This document shows, one piece after another, positions 17,660 through 25,919 of a stretch of 64,000 bases of DNA. This DNA comes from JAMQPK01 sp963761975 (GTDB taxonomy: Bacteria; Acidobacteriota; Vicinamibacteria; Vicinamibacterales; JAMQPK01), in contig CAVXIR010000007.1 in the NCBI GenBank assembly GCA_963761975.1, positions 1,426,001-1,490,000 of the forward strand. Direction: 5' to 3'. A program made the position numbers and the translations under genes. The notes under the pieces were generated by a model, which did not search any database, was not told where the DNA came from, and worked only from the letters and a program-made list of their open reading frames with translations. Within the stretch, counting starts at the first letter, position 1; every line of letters begins with the position of its first letter.

Positions 17660-18112
17660 ATGGGAAGCGTGAACAAGGTGATCTTGGTCGGCAATCTCGG
17701 GCGCGATGCCGAGTTGCGCTATACGCCGGGAGGCGCCGCAGTGGCGACGCTGAATCTGGCAACGACCGAGGTGTTCAAAGATCGCGAAGGACAGAAAAAG
17801 GAGGACACGCAGTGGCACCGCGTGATTCTCTGGGGCAAGACCGCCGAGACGTTGCAGGATTACCTGACGAAGGGCAAGCAGATTTACGTCGAGGGAAAGC
17901 TGCAGACGCGCAAGTGGAAAGACAAGGACGGCAACGACAAGTACACGACTGAAATCAGGGGCGATCGTGTCGTGCTCTTGAGCGGCGGCGGTGGAAGCCG
18001 TGGCGAGGGTGCCGGCAGCCGCGCCAGCAGCAGCAGTTCTTCGAACGAGGAATTCGCGCACGCCGAAGCGGGCGGCTCGGTGGAGCTGACTGACGACGAC
18101 ATCCCGTTCTAA
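17660..18112 (+). CDS. ssb: Single-stranded DNA-binding protein
   Basis: 150 residues. OB-fold start VNKVILVGNLGRDAELRYTPGG, then TQWHRVILWGKTAE and YLTKGKQIYVEGKLQTRKW. A Gly/Ser-rich linker follows, and the acidic tip DDDIPF recruits partner proteins. GAGGCAACG upstream serves as ribosome site. It follows the tol operon and is convergent with the cupin gene; a long hairpin lies between them. Confidence 0.96.
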   Translation: MGSVNKVILVGNLGRDAELRYTPGGAAVATLNLATTEVFKDREGQKKEDTQWHRVILWGKTAETLQDYLTKGKQIYVEGKLQTRKWKDKDGNDKYTTEIRGDRVVLLSGGGGSRGEGAGSRASSSSSSNEEFAHAEAGGSVELTDDDIPF

Positions 18113-18129
18113 CGCTGATGTCTCAAGGT

Positions 18130-18202
18130 GTCATGGCAGAGGGCAGATGGCAGAAGGCAGATCGGTACTCTCTGCCATCATCCATTTGCCATCTGCCATG
18201 AC
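18130..18202. terminator. Hairpin between convergent ssb and cupin genes
   Basis: Perfect outer arms GTCATGGCAGA (18130-18140) and TCTGCCATGAC (18192-18202). Partly paired GGCAGATGGCAGAAGGCAGA and TGCCATCATCCATTTGCCA lie inside. Its position between convergent genes suits a bidirectional terminator. No T-run follows, so it may equally be one of the junction repeats. Confidence 0.5.
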
Positions 18203-18207
18203 AAGCT

Positions 18208-18555
18208 TCACTTAATCCGTCCGTATCTGTCCTCGAGTCGCACGACATCATCCAACTCCGGCGTCGACACTTCGAAGATATCGCTGTCTTCGATCGCCGT
18301 CATACGGTGAATGGTGTGCGGTGTGATGTGGACGCTCTCGCCCGGCAGCATCTCGCGCTTGACGAGCGACTCGCCTTCCTGAATCTCGAATAGCAACTTC
18401 CCTGTCCAGAGAAAGATCGTCTCGTCCTTGACGTTGTGGTACTGCAGGCTCAGCGCGTGGCCAGCTTTCACGTGCAGCACCTTGCCAACATATTTCGCGG
18501 TCTTCGCCCAGTGAAGCTCGTGGCCCCACGGCTTGTCGACTTTAATGACGCTCAA
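18208..18555 (-). CDS. Small cupin protein, mannose-6-phosphate isomerase-like
   Basis: 115 residues, one cupin barrel: KPWGHELHWAKTAKY, LSLQYHNVKDETIF with metal-type His/Glu, GESVHITPHTIHRM. It resembles the C-terminal domain of GDP-mannose pyrophosphorylase/phosphomannose isomerase type II and the stand-alone homologues. Its start overlaps the end of ptsI by 14 nt, so it is probably the last gene of the PTS run. The substrate is unknown; a sugar phosphate is the natural guess. Confidence 0.7.
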   Translation of the reverse strand: MSVIKVDKPWGHELHWAKTAKYVGKVLHVKAGHALSLQYHNVKDETIFLWTGKLLFEIQEGESLVKREMLPGESVHITPHTIHRMTAIEDSDIFEVSTPELDDVVRLEDRYGRIK

Positions 18556-20317
18556 GAATCCTCCGGTTGGTGAGCGCGTCTGTCAGGTACTGCTCGATTT
18601 CAGGCGCGCTCTCGAGTTTGAGCACGCGAGCGGCAATCGCGCGCAACTCGCGCGTGTCCATCTCCCGGATGACCTGCCGTGCCACGGGGATGGCGGCCGG
18701 CGTCATGCTGAAACGCACGAGGCCCATGCCGACGAGCAGCGCGAGTACGGCCGGATCTGAGGCCATCTCGCCGCACACCGACAACGGCACCCTGCGCTTC
18801 GCGGCCGCGCGGCGGATATGGCGAATCAGACGCAGGATCGCCGGGTGAAGCGGTTCGTACAGGTGCGACACGCGCTCGTCGGTACGATCGACAGCGAGGC
18901 AGCACTGAATCAGATCGTTGGTGCCGATGGTCAGAAAGTCCGACTCGGCCGCGAGCAGATCGGAGGTAAATGCCGCCGACGGCACCTCGATCATCACGCC
19001 AACCGGGAGCCGGCCCGTCACGGCGCCTCGGGCCTGAATCTCCTGGCGGGCCTCGCCAAGCACACTGCGCGCCTCGCGCAGCTCTTCCACGCCCGACACA
19101 AATGGAAACATCACACGGAGGTCGCCGTGAGCGGCGGCGCGCAGCAACGCACGCAGCTGCGTTCTGAGCAGCTCGCGCCGTTTCAGCGAGAGTCGAATCG
19201 ATCGGAGACCGAGGCGGCTGCGAGGCACTTCGTATCCAGCGGCCCACAGCGCATCACCACGCTGCTCGCCGCTGGCCAGCTGATCTTCGTCGATGTCAAA
19301 CGTGCGGATCGTCACGGGCGACGGCCGCGCGTCATCCAGCAGCTGGCAATACATGTCGTGCTGCATGTCTTCGGTCAGCTCGTCTGCCGGACGGCCCGCG
19401 AGCAACAGCTCCGATCGGAACAGCCCGATGCCGTCGGCGCCCTGCGCTCTGGCAAACGACGCATCGCCGAGCAGATCGACGTTTGCGTCGACCCGAACGT
19501 CCACACCATCGGCTGTACGAAGCGGCCCGAGAACGGTCGAGCCATCGACCTGGTCTGCATTCCGGCGGACTTTCAATCGCCGCGGCCGGCCGGAGCTGAC
19601 CGATTGGATACGCTCGGGAGGCGGATCGATCGACACCGTCCCCTCTTGGCCGTCAACGAGGATCATCGTGCCCGGCGCAATCTTTTCGGTTGCGTCGTGA
19701 AGCCCGACGACGGCCGGCACATGAAGCGACCGCGCCAGAATGGCGGTGTGATAGGTACGACTGCCGGCGTCGGTAATGAACGCCTGAAACTTCGTCCAAT
19801 CGAGCTGCGCGGCTATAGACGGCGGCAGTTCGTCGGCCACCAGCACGCATGGAGCCAGGCACTCGCCGAGCACATCGCGGAAGCCGGCCCCGCCCGGCGT
19901 GAGATTCATCCGAAGGCGTCCCACCACATCGGCGAGATCGCCCTTGCGCTCGCGCAGGTAAGGATCTTCAACGGCGTCGAACACCGACCCGAGATGATCG
20001 AAGACCTGTTGGAGGGCCCATTCGGCATTCACATGGCGTTCGCTGATGATCGACGCCGCTCGCGGCAGCAGCATCGGATCGTCGACCATCAGCCGTTGAG
20101 CCTCGAAGAGCGCGCCCAGTTCGCCTCCCGGCAACCGGGTCTGAATGCGATCGAGCTGCGCCGCCGATCGGCGCCGCGCCTCTTCCAGCCTTGCGATCTC
20201 GGCATCGACTCGCGACGCCGGAATCGAGAAACGTACGACCTGGGCGCGTTGAATGAGAACGACCGCTCGTCCGACGCCCGTGCCGGGCGATACGCCGATG
20301 CCGCTCAAGCGCTGCAC
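18542..20317 (-). CDS. ptsI: Phosphoenolpyruvate-protein phosphotransferase (PTS enzyme I)
   Basis: 591 residues. Takes phosphate from PEP and passes it to HPr. The N-terminal HPr-binding domain ends with the swivel segment DAGSRTYHTAILARS; His190 is the likely phosphorylated histidine (family GGRTSHTAI). The C-terminal PEP barrel has GADGIGLFRSELLL, RTFDI, IGTNDLIQCCLAVDR and VCGEMASDP with the catalytic Cys. No sugar EIIB or EIIC gene is present in the window, so the pathway is probably regulatory. It overlaps the 3' end of ptsH by 13 nt. Confidence 0.93.
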   Translation of the reverse strand: MQRLSGIGVSPGTGVGRAVVLIQRAQVVRFSIPASRVDAEIARLEEARRRSAAQLDRIQTRLPGGELGALFEAQRLMVDDPMLLPRAASIISERHVNAEWALQQVFDHLGSVFDAVEDPYLRERKGDLADVVGRLRMNLTPGGAGFRDVLGECLAPCVLVADELPPSIAAQLDWTKFQAFITDAGSRTYHTAILARSLHVPAVVGLHDATEKIAPGTMILVDGQEGTVSIDPPPERIQSVSSGRPRRLKVRRNADQVDGSTVLGPLRTADGVDVRVDANVDLLGDASFARAQGADGIGLFRSELLLAGRPADELTEDMQHDMYCQLLDDARPSPVTIRTFDIDEDQLASGEQRGDALWAAGYEVPRSRLGLRSIRLSLKRRELLRTQLRALLRAAAHGDLRVMFPFVSGVEELREARSVLGEARQEIQARGAVTGRLPVGVMIEVPSAAFTSDLLAAESDFLTIGTNDLIQCCLAVDRTDERVSHLYEPLHPAILRLIRHIRRAAAKRRVPLSVCGEMASDPAVLALLVGMGLVRFSMTPAAIPVARQVIREMDTRELRAIAARVLKLESAPEIEQYLTDALTNRRILERH

Positions 20318-20601
20318 GTGTCCTCGCCGAATCCGGTTTCGATGAAGCCGCAGAGAGCGTCGAGCGCCGCCTGTTCGTCTGCACCGTCGGTTGAAACGGT
20401 GACCACCGTGCCGGTCGCCGCCGCCAGAAGAAGAATACCCATGATGCTCTTACCGTCCATGGTTTGAGTGCCCCTCGACACTCTCACGTGGGACTGAAAC
20501 CGCGAGGCGAGATGGACAAACTTCGCCGCCGCTCGCGCATGCAGTCCGAGCCGATTGGCCACGGTTACAGATCGAGAAACCAAAGGTCGCACCCAACGCA
20601 C
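20305..20601 (-). CDS. ptsH: Phosphocarrier protein HPr
   Basis: 98 residues as read from the GTG at 20601. GLHARAA contains the PEP-dependent phosphohistidine (His21 here). MDGKSIMGIL contains the regulatory serine (Ser52 here) that HprK phosphorylates. With hprK three genes upstream, both modifications are likely. The first 5-8 codons lie inside or next to the 9-nt ATAGGTGCG array; an internal GTG or TTG (VRPL or LVSRS) could be the true start, since HPr usually has about ten residues before GLHARAA. Confidence 0.92.
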   Translation of the reverse strand: MRWVRPLVSRSVTVANRLGLHARAAAKFVHLASRFQSHVRVSRGTQTMDGKSIMGILLLAAATGTVVTVSTDGADEQAALDALCGFIETGFGEDTCSA

Positions 20602-20677
20602 CTATCGCACCTATCGCACCTATCGCACCTATCGCACCTATCGCACCTGACGCACCTGACGCACCTATCGCACCTAT
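20588..20677 (-). repeat. Nine-copy 9-nt tandem array between EIIA and HPr
   Basis: On the plus strand the unit is CGCACCTAT. Nine units run from 20597 to 20677, two of them variant CGCACCTGA, preceded by CGCACCCAA. On the transcribed minus strand it reads ATAGGTGCG, each copy holding a Shine-Dalgarno-like AGGTG. It spans the whole EIIA-to-HPr junction, touching the EIIA stop and the HPr start. Confidence 0.9.
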
Positions 20678-21081
20678 TTGACTTCCGCGTGCAGCAGATC
20701 GGAGGCCACCCAGATGGCATTCCGTCCAACCTCGCGCATCTCGCGCGCGACAGCCATCAAATCAGACGAGGTCTGGAGATGCGCCAGCTTGATGAGCATC
20801 GGCAGATTGACGCCGGTGATGATCTCGACGCGATTGCTCTCGAGAAACGTGAGCCCTAGATTCGACGGTGTGCCACCGAACATGTCAGTAAGAATCAGGA
20901 CGCCGGCCGGACTCTGTACGCGCGCAATCGCGCTCGAAATGGCTTCGCGTGCCACTGTGGGGTCGTCATGCCAGCCAATCGAGACCGCCACAAACTGAGG
21001 CAGGTCCCCGACGATTGTCTGGGCCGCGTTGACGAGTTCGTTCGCGAGCTGACCATGGGTTACGACGATGACGCCAATCAT
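20674..21081 (-). CDS. PTS mannose-family EIIA component
   Basis: 135 residues. The EIIA-Man fold starts MIGVIVVTHGQLANELVNAA; His9 is the phospho-acceptor. TDMFGGTPSNLGLTF is the family signature, and NLPMLIKLAHLQ follows. No IIB, IIC or IID partner is nearby. In many Acidobacteria and Deltaproteobacteria such an orphan EIIA beside hprK and rapZ is thought to act as a sensor of PTS phosphorylation rather than in transport. It is followed by the 9-nt array and HPr. Confidence 0.9.
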   Translation of the reverse strand: MIGVIVVTHGQLANELVNAAQTIVGDLPQFVAVSIGWHDDPTVAREAISSAIARVQSPAGVLILTDMFGGTPSNLGLTFLESNRVEIITGVNLPMLIKLAHLQTSSDLMAVAREMREVGRNAIWVASDLLHAEVK

Positions 21082-21097
21082 GGAATAGTCCTCAGCG

Positions 21098-21238
21098 GCA
21101 GTCGGCAGTTGGCAGTCGAGTCGCCAGTCCCGTCCGACAGTATCGCCTAGTCCTTAGACGCTCGCCCGCCGTCGCCGGTCGTCACCGCGCCGACTGCCGA
21201 CTGTCGACACTGCCCCGACTGCTGACTGCCGACTACTC
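21098..21238. repeat. Inverted CAGTCGGCAGT repeats between rapZ and EIIA
   Basis: The left arm (21098-21118) consists of GCAGTCGGCAGTTGGCAGTC words. The right side holds two copies of the complementary CGACTGCCGACTG type (about 21191-21208 and 21216-21234). The right arm reaches the rapZ stop. No gene fits here. Confidence 0.6.
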
Positions 21239-22192
21239 GTGCGTAATATCCCGGTGGTGCACCCGGACGCGCGTGCCGGCCACGCCGCCAAGCGTCCGGC
21301 GAAGCGCCTCGGCGATCATCACCGACCGATGACGGCCGCCCGTACACCCGATTGCGATCGTGAGATAGCTTTTCCCTTCGGCGACGAATTGTGGAACCAG
21401 AAACTTCAGCAGCTCGCTGAGGCGCGTCAGCAGCTCCCCGGTCGCGCGGCTGTCTTCCATGAATTTCACGACGGCGAGGTCGCGGCCCGTCTTCGGCCGC
21501 AGGCGCGGCACGAAGTGTGGGTTCGGCAAGAAGCGCACGTCGAAAACGAGATCCGCATCCATCGGGATGCCGTGCTTGAATCCGAAGCTGACGAGCGTAA
21601 TCGCGAGCCGTCCCTTTGCGCCTTTTACGTCGCCCGACGAGAACGCAAACGTCTTGAACGCCTGGCGAAGCTGGTGCACTGTCAGGTCGGACGTATCGAT
21701 GATCTGATCGGCCATCGACCGGATCCGATTCATCCGCCGCCGTTCTGCCTTGATCCCTTCAGACGCCGACGAGTCTGGCGACAGTGGATGGGGCCGCCGC
21801 GTCTCGCTGAAGCGGCGCACGAGGATGGTATGGGTCGCTTCGAGAAAGATCAGCGCCGGGTTCAGTCCTTTCATGTTCCGGAGCCGGCGATAGGTTTTCG
21901 GGAACTCCGCCAGGAAGTTCTTCTCCCGGACGTCGACGACGATGGCGACGCGTGAAATCCCTTCGCGGCGCACCAGCTCGGCCAGCGTCGGGATGAGCGT
22001 CGTCGGAATGTTGTCGACGCAGAAATACCCGAGGTCTTCAAGCGCGCGGATGGCCTGCGTTTTCCCCGACCCCGATAACCCGGTGAGCACGATGAAGCGG
22101 GCTGCGCGTGCCGCCCGCCGACCCTGCTTTGTTCGCGGCATGCGGACCCGGCGCGACGAGCGCCGCACTGCAGGCGTCTCCTCCACAATCAC
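21233..22192 (-). CDS. rapZ: RNase adapter / nucleotide-binding protein RapZ
   Basis: 319 residues. The P-loop GLSGSGKT (38-45) and GYFCVDNIPTTLIP follow a basic N-terminal tail. Walker B-like RVAIVVDVRE comes next. The C-terminal signature is FGFKHGIPMDADLVFDVRFLPNP and IAIGCTGGRHRSV. In E. coli RapZ senses glucosamine-6-phosphate and controls glmS sRNA decay; in other bacteria the role is less clear. Its start overlaps the hprK stop by 4 nt. The N-terminal extension of about 30 residues, rich in Arg, is longer than usual. Confidence 0.92.
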   Translation of the reverse strand: MIVEETPAVRRSSRRVRMPRTKQGRRAARAARFIVLTGLSGSGKTQAIRALEDLGYFCVDNIPTTLIPTLAELVRREGISRVAIVVDVREKNFLAEFPKTYRRLRNMKGLNPALIFLEATHTILVRRFSETRRPHPLSPDSSASEGIKAERRRMNRIRSMADQIIDTSDLTVHQLRQAFKTFAFSSGDVKGAKGRLAITLVSFGFKHGIPMDADLVFDVRFLPNPHFVPRLRPKTGRDLAVVKFMEDSRATGELLTRLSELLKFLVPQFVAEGKSYLTIAIGCTGGRHRSVMIAEALRRTLGGVAGTRVRVHHRDITHE

Positions 22193-23196
22193 GGCTCCTC
22201 TCCCGTATCGGGCAGATCTTCGATTTCGGACTCATCGAGCTCGTCGATGCCGGCTAGCGTCAGCCGGTGCTCGAGCTTCTCGGCGAGGCTGCGTGCCGCG
22301 TGATGTCCGCCGGCGCGCAGCAGCTGGTTGCGGGCGGCGATCTCGACCAGAATCGCAAGGTTCCGACCGGGTGCGACGGGCATCCGGATGAGCGGCAACG
22401 GGAGGTTCAATATCTGGTACCGCTCGTCGTTCAGGCCGAGACGGTCGTAGTCGCGGTGGCTTTCCCATCGCTCGAGCTGCACAACCAGCTCGATCCGCTT
22501 CGACGTGCGCGTGGCGGCGATGCCGAAGAGATCCTGGATGTTGATGACGCCGAGGCCGCGGATTTCCATGTGGTGGCGCGTGAGATCGGGACAGGTACCG
22601 ATGAGAATGGTTTCGGCCCGGCGCCGAACTTCTACAGTGTCGTCAGCCACCAGGCGATGGCCGCGCACGATGAGATCGAGCGCGCACTCGCTCTTGCCGA
22701 TGCCACTGTCCCCCACGATGAGGACGCCCAGACCAAGCACGTCGAGCAGGACGCCGTGCAGGAGCTCGCGCGCGACAAAGTTGTCTTCGAGCATCGCCGT
22801 GACCTTGGCCATGGCGACTGGCGTCGGCACCAAGGTCCGCAACACCGGTAGATTGGATCGCTCCGCCTCGAAAATCATCTCCCCGAACGCTCTCAAACCG
22901 CCGGTCACGAGGATGCACGGCACCTCATCGTGCTCGCACACCTTTCGCATCGTGTCGGTGCGATCGGCTGAATTGAGGCTTTCGAGGTATCGCACCTCGC
23001 TGTTACCGAACACGAGCACACGGCCCTCCCGCAGGTACTCGTGGAAGCCTGCGAGCGCGAGGCCGGTTTTCTGGACGTAGGGACTCAGGATGCGCCGATC
23101 GAGACCGCCGCCGCCCGCCAGCAGCTCGAGGTCCAGCCCCAGTGCTTCGGGACGGCTTTGAAGGAGTTTGCCGACCGTCACACCCGCTGTGCTCAT
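22189..23196 (-). CDS. hprK: HPr kinase/phosphorylase
   Basis: 335 residues. The N-terminal domain is followed by His147 in ELLHGVL, the P-loop GDSGIGKSE (162-170) and the signature EIRGLGVINIQDLFG. It adds or removes phosphate on the HPr serine in response to ATP, phosphate and fructose bisphosphate. In proteobacterial-type clusters it lies with rpoN, hpf, rapZ and EIIA, as here, rather than with catabolite-repression genes. The C-terminus is acidic (DELDESEIEDLPDTGEEP). Confidence 0.94.
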   Translation of the reverse strand: MSTAGVTVGKLLQSRPEALGLDLELLAGGGGLDRRILSPYVQKTGLALAGFHEYLREGRVLVFGNSEVRYLESLNSADRTDTMRKVCEHDEVPCILVTGGLRAFGEMIFEAERSNLPVLRTLVPTPVAMAKVTAMLEDNFVARELLHGVLLDVLGLGVLIVGDSGIGKSECALDLIVRGHRLVADDTVEVRRRAETILIGTCPDLTRHHMEIRGLGVINIQDLFGIAATRTSKRIELVVQLERWESHRDYDRLGLNDERYQILNLPLPLIRMPVAPGRNLAILVEIAARNQLLRAGGHHAARSLAEKLEHRLTLAGIDELDESEIEDLPDTGEEP

Positions 23197-23208
23197 CGCT
23201 CGTCAGTC

Positions 23209-23277
23209 ACCACAGAGATCACAGAAGTCACGGAGAATATTGTCTTTCTTCTCTGCGCTCTCTGTGTGCTCTGTGGT
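23209..23277. repeat. Near-perfect inverted repeat at the hprK-hpf junction
   Basis: Arms ACCACAGAGATCACAG (23209-23224) and CTGTGTGCTCTGTGGT (23262-23277) differ at two positions. This ACCACAGAG/CTCTGTGGT type is widespread in environmental genomes, often next to GxxExxY genes (from general knowledge). No coding sequence lies inside. Confidence 0.7.
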
Positions 23278-23289
23278 AAATCCAACACG

Positions 23290-23658
23290 TCAGGCCCTTC
23301 GCCGTGATCGCGTCGTGCCGACCTGGGCTGCGGGCGGCAGCGTTTTGACGGACGCGGCAGAGCGCTTGCGCTGCTGCCACTTGCCTTTGACGGTTTCCGC
23401 CTGCTGCAGCACTTTTCCAACCGCCGCCGTCAGCGACGTGCTCCAGGCCCCGGTCGTGCCGACGCCTGTCAGGATGTGATCCTGCCGGGCGTGCGTGACG
23501 ATTTCCGCAACGAACCGGTTCTTTTCCTTCGAGAGCACGACCTGGACCGACACCAGCGCGTCGCTGAAGCGGCGCTCCAGTTTCGCGAGCCTTTGGTCGA
23601 CGAGCCGTCTAATCGTAGGGGTGATTTCTACTTGTCGGCCGGTGAGCAGTAGACGCAT
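23290..23658 (-). CDS. hpf: Ribosome hibernation promoting factor family protein
   Basis: 122 residues, short HPF/RaiA type. LTGRQVEITPTIRRLVDQRLAKLERRF, then VQVVLSKEKNRFVAEIVTHARQD, then LTAAVGKVLQQAETVKGKW. The C-terminal tail is basic (KRSAASVKTLPPAAQ). It binds the 30S subunit and promotes inactive ribosome dimers in stationary phase. The place directly after rpoN is the classic arrangement. Confidence 0.88.
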   Translation of the reverse strand: MRLLLTGRQVEITPTIRRLVDQRLAKLERRFSDALVSVQVVLSKEKNRFVAEIVTHARQDHILTGVGTTGAWSTSLTAAVGKVLQQAETVKGKWQQRKRSAASVKTLPPAAQVGTTRSRRRA

Positions 23659-23666
23659 GCGAGTGA

Positions 23667-25091
23667 TCAGTACAGCACCTTGCGCTGATTGGAAGTGGGG
23701 ATCTTCAGCTCTTCGCGATACTTCGCGATCGTGCGCCGGGCCAGCACGAGCCCCTCGTGCTGCAGGATGCTGACGATCTTCGAGTCGCTCAGCGGCTTGC
23801 GTGGATCTTCGGCCTCGATGATCTTCCGGATGCGTTGCTTGATGGTGACCGAGGAGACGCTTTCACCGTAGGAACTGCTGATACCGCTGTGGAAAAAGTA
23901 CTTCATTTCGAACACGCCCTGGGGCGTGTGCATGTACTTGTTCGTCACGACGCGGCTGACCGTCGACTCGTGCATGCCGATGTCGCTCGCTACGTCGCGC
24001 AGGACGAGCGGCTTCAGGTACTCGATGCCGTGGTCGAGAAAGTCGCGCTGGAAATTAATGATGCTCGTCGCCACCTTGTGGATGGTCTTTTGCCGCTGCT
24101 CGACGGACTTGATGAGCCACAGCGCCGAACGGAACTTGTCTTTCACGTACGCCCGCGTCTCGGTGGTGTTGTCGGCGTTCTTGTCGAGCAGGCGGCGATA
24201 GACGGGGCTGATGCGCAGCTGCGGCAGCCCTTCTTCGTTCAGCACGGCCACGTACTGGTCCTCGACTTTGACGACGTAGACGTCGGGGATGACGTAGTGC
24301 GATTGCGAAGGGTTGTAGCGGCTGCCCGGCTTCGGATCGAGGTGCCTGATAACCTCGACGTGCTCTTTCAGGTCTTCGATCGACATCCCGAGGCGCTTGG
24401 CAATCTCAGGCACCTGATGGTTCTGCAGCAGGCGCAGGTGCTCGGTCACGATTTTCTCGGTCGGCGTGCCTTCGAGACCGATGTGCCGGAGCTGCAGCAG
24501 CAGGCACTCCTGAAGATCTCTCGCGGCGACGCCAATGGGATCGAATCCCTGGACGATCTTCAGCGTGCGCTCGACCGCCTCGACCGGCCATGGGCCCATG
24601 GCCGCGATCTCTTCGAGCGAGGCGACGAGCATGCCGTCGTCGTTGAGATTGCCGACGATCGCCGACCCGATGTCGCGTACCAGATCGTCGTCGGGCAGCA
24701 ACGAGAGCTGCCACAATAAGTGATCGGAAAGCGAAGAAGACGTGGCGAGAGTGTTCTCGATCGGCGGCAGCTCTTTGACTTCCTGCGGCGTGTGGGGCCG
24801 ATAGCCGTCGTCGAGATAATCGCCGAAGAAGTATTCGTAGTCGCTGTCGTCCCAGGCATCGCCCTTTTCCTTGGCTTCGGCCTCGGTTTTCTCGGCCTGC
24901 GGGGCGGCTTCGGTGGGCTGGAGGTCTTCGGTCGGCACCTCTTCCAGCATCGGGTTTTCGACGACTTCCTGATTCAGCAGGTCTGCCAGCTCAAGCGTCG
25001 ACATCGGCAACAGCTTGATCGCCTGCTGCAGTGACGGCGTCAGAATGAGCTTCTGAACGAGTTTTGTGTGTAGTTTCTGCTGAATCGCCAT
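23667..25091 (-). CDS. rpoN: RNA polymerase sigma-54 factor
   Basis: 474 residues. Region I is Gln/Leu-rich (QQKLHTKLVQKLILTPSLQQAIKLL). An acidic region II (EAKEKGDAWDDSDYEYFFGD) follows, then the core-binding and helix-turn-helix regions (RDVASDIGMHESTVSRVVTNKYM). The C-terminal RpoN box is ARRTIAKYREEL. It directs transcription from -24/-12 promoters and needs AAA+ activators, none of which is in the window. It lies between lptB and hpf. Confidence 0.96.
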   Translation of the reverse strand: MAIQQKLHTKLVQKLILTPSLQQAIKLLPMSTLELADLLNQEVVENPMLEEVPTEDLQPTEAAPQAEKTEAEAKEKGDAWDDSDYEYFFGDYLDDGYRPHTPQEVKELPPIENTLATSSSLSDHLLWQLSLLPDDDLVRDIGSAIVGNLNDDGMLVASLEEIAAMGPWPVEAVERTLKIVQGFDPIGVAARDLQECLLLQLRHIGLEGTPTEKIVTEHLRLLQNHQVPEIAKRLGMSIEDLKEHVEVIRHLDPKPGSRYNPSQSHYVIPDVYVVKVEDQYVAVLNEEGLPQLRISPVYRRLLDKNADNTTETRAYVKDKFRSALWLIKSVEQRQKTIHKVATSIINFQRDFLDHGIEYLKPLVLRDVASDIGMHESTVSRVVTNKYMHTPQGVFEMKYFFHSGISSSYGESVSSVTIKQRIRKIIEAEDPRKPLSDSKIVSILQHEGLVLARRTIAKYREELKIPTSNQRKVLY

Positions 25092-25193
25092 ACGCCCGTT
25101 TTACGTCCGTTTACGTCCGGAACCCGCCCTCCCCAAGTATACGTAGTGTCCCGCTTCCCGACTTCGTCCTCCCATCTTAAGTCATTTTTGTCT

Positions 25194-25919
25194 TCAGTCG
25201 AGACGGAACTCCGTGCCCAGATAGACTCTTCTCACTTCTTCATCGGCCGCTAGCGTATCGGGCGTCCCGCTGTGGAAAATCCCCCCGTCGTGCACGATAT
25301 AGGCGCGATCTGTGATACGCAGCGTCTCGCGCACGTTGTGGTCGGTAACCAGCACACCAATGCCGCGATCTTTCAAGTGGAAAATGATCTTCTGAATATC
25401 GGTGATGGCGATCGGGTCGATGCCCGCGAAAGGCTCATCGAGGAGGAGAAACTTGGGCGAGATGACCAGGGCACGCGTGATTTCGGCGCGCCGGCGTTCG
25501 CCGCCCGAGAGCGTGTAGGCGGGCGATGACGCCAGCGATGTGAGGTTGAGCTCCGCCAGGAGCTCACGGCAGCGCGCGCGGCGGCCTGCCGGATCCAGAT
25601 CGAGCGTCTCGAGAATCGCCATGATGTTCTGCTCGACCGTCAGGCCGCGGAAAATCGAAGGCTCCTGAGGAAGGTATCCGATGCCCTTACGGGCTCGCGC
25701 GTACATGGGCAAATCGGTGACGTCCTCACCGTCGAAAATGACGCGCCCCGAATCGGGCGACGTCAGGCCAACCGTCATGTAGAAGGTCGTGGTTTTTCCC
25801 GCGCCGTTGGGGCCCAGAAGGCCGACCACCTCGCCAGACTGCACTTCGAGGCTGACGTCACGCACCACCGTGCGGCCGTTGTACGACTTGGTCAAATCTT
25901 TCGTCTGGAGCGTCGACAT
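25194..25919 (-). CDS. lptB: LPS export ABC transporter ATPase LptB
   Basis: 241 residues. Walker A GLLGPNGAGKTTTF, Q-loop GYLPQEPSIFRGLTVEQN, signature TLSGGERRRAEITRAL, Walker B FLLLDEPFAGID, H-loop VLVTDHNVRETL. It drives LptF/LptG. It starts immediately next to the end of lptA, with no gap. Length and sequence are typical of LptB. Confidence 0.95.
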   Translation of the reverse strand: MSTLQTKDLTKSYNGRTVVRDVSLEVQSGEVVGLLGPNGAGKTTTFYMTVGLTSPDSGRVIFDGEDVTDLPMYARARKGIGYLPQEPSIFRGLTVEQNIMAILETLDLDPAGRRARCRELLAELNLTSLASSPAYTLSGGERRRAEITRALVISPKFLLLDEPFAGIDPIAITDIQKIIFHLKDRGIGVLVTDHNVRETLRITDRAYIVHDGGIFHSGTPDTLAADEEVRRVYLGTEFRLD

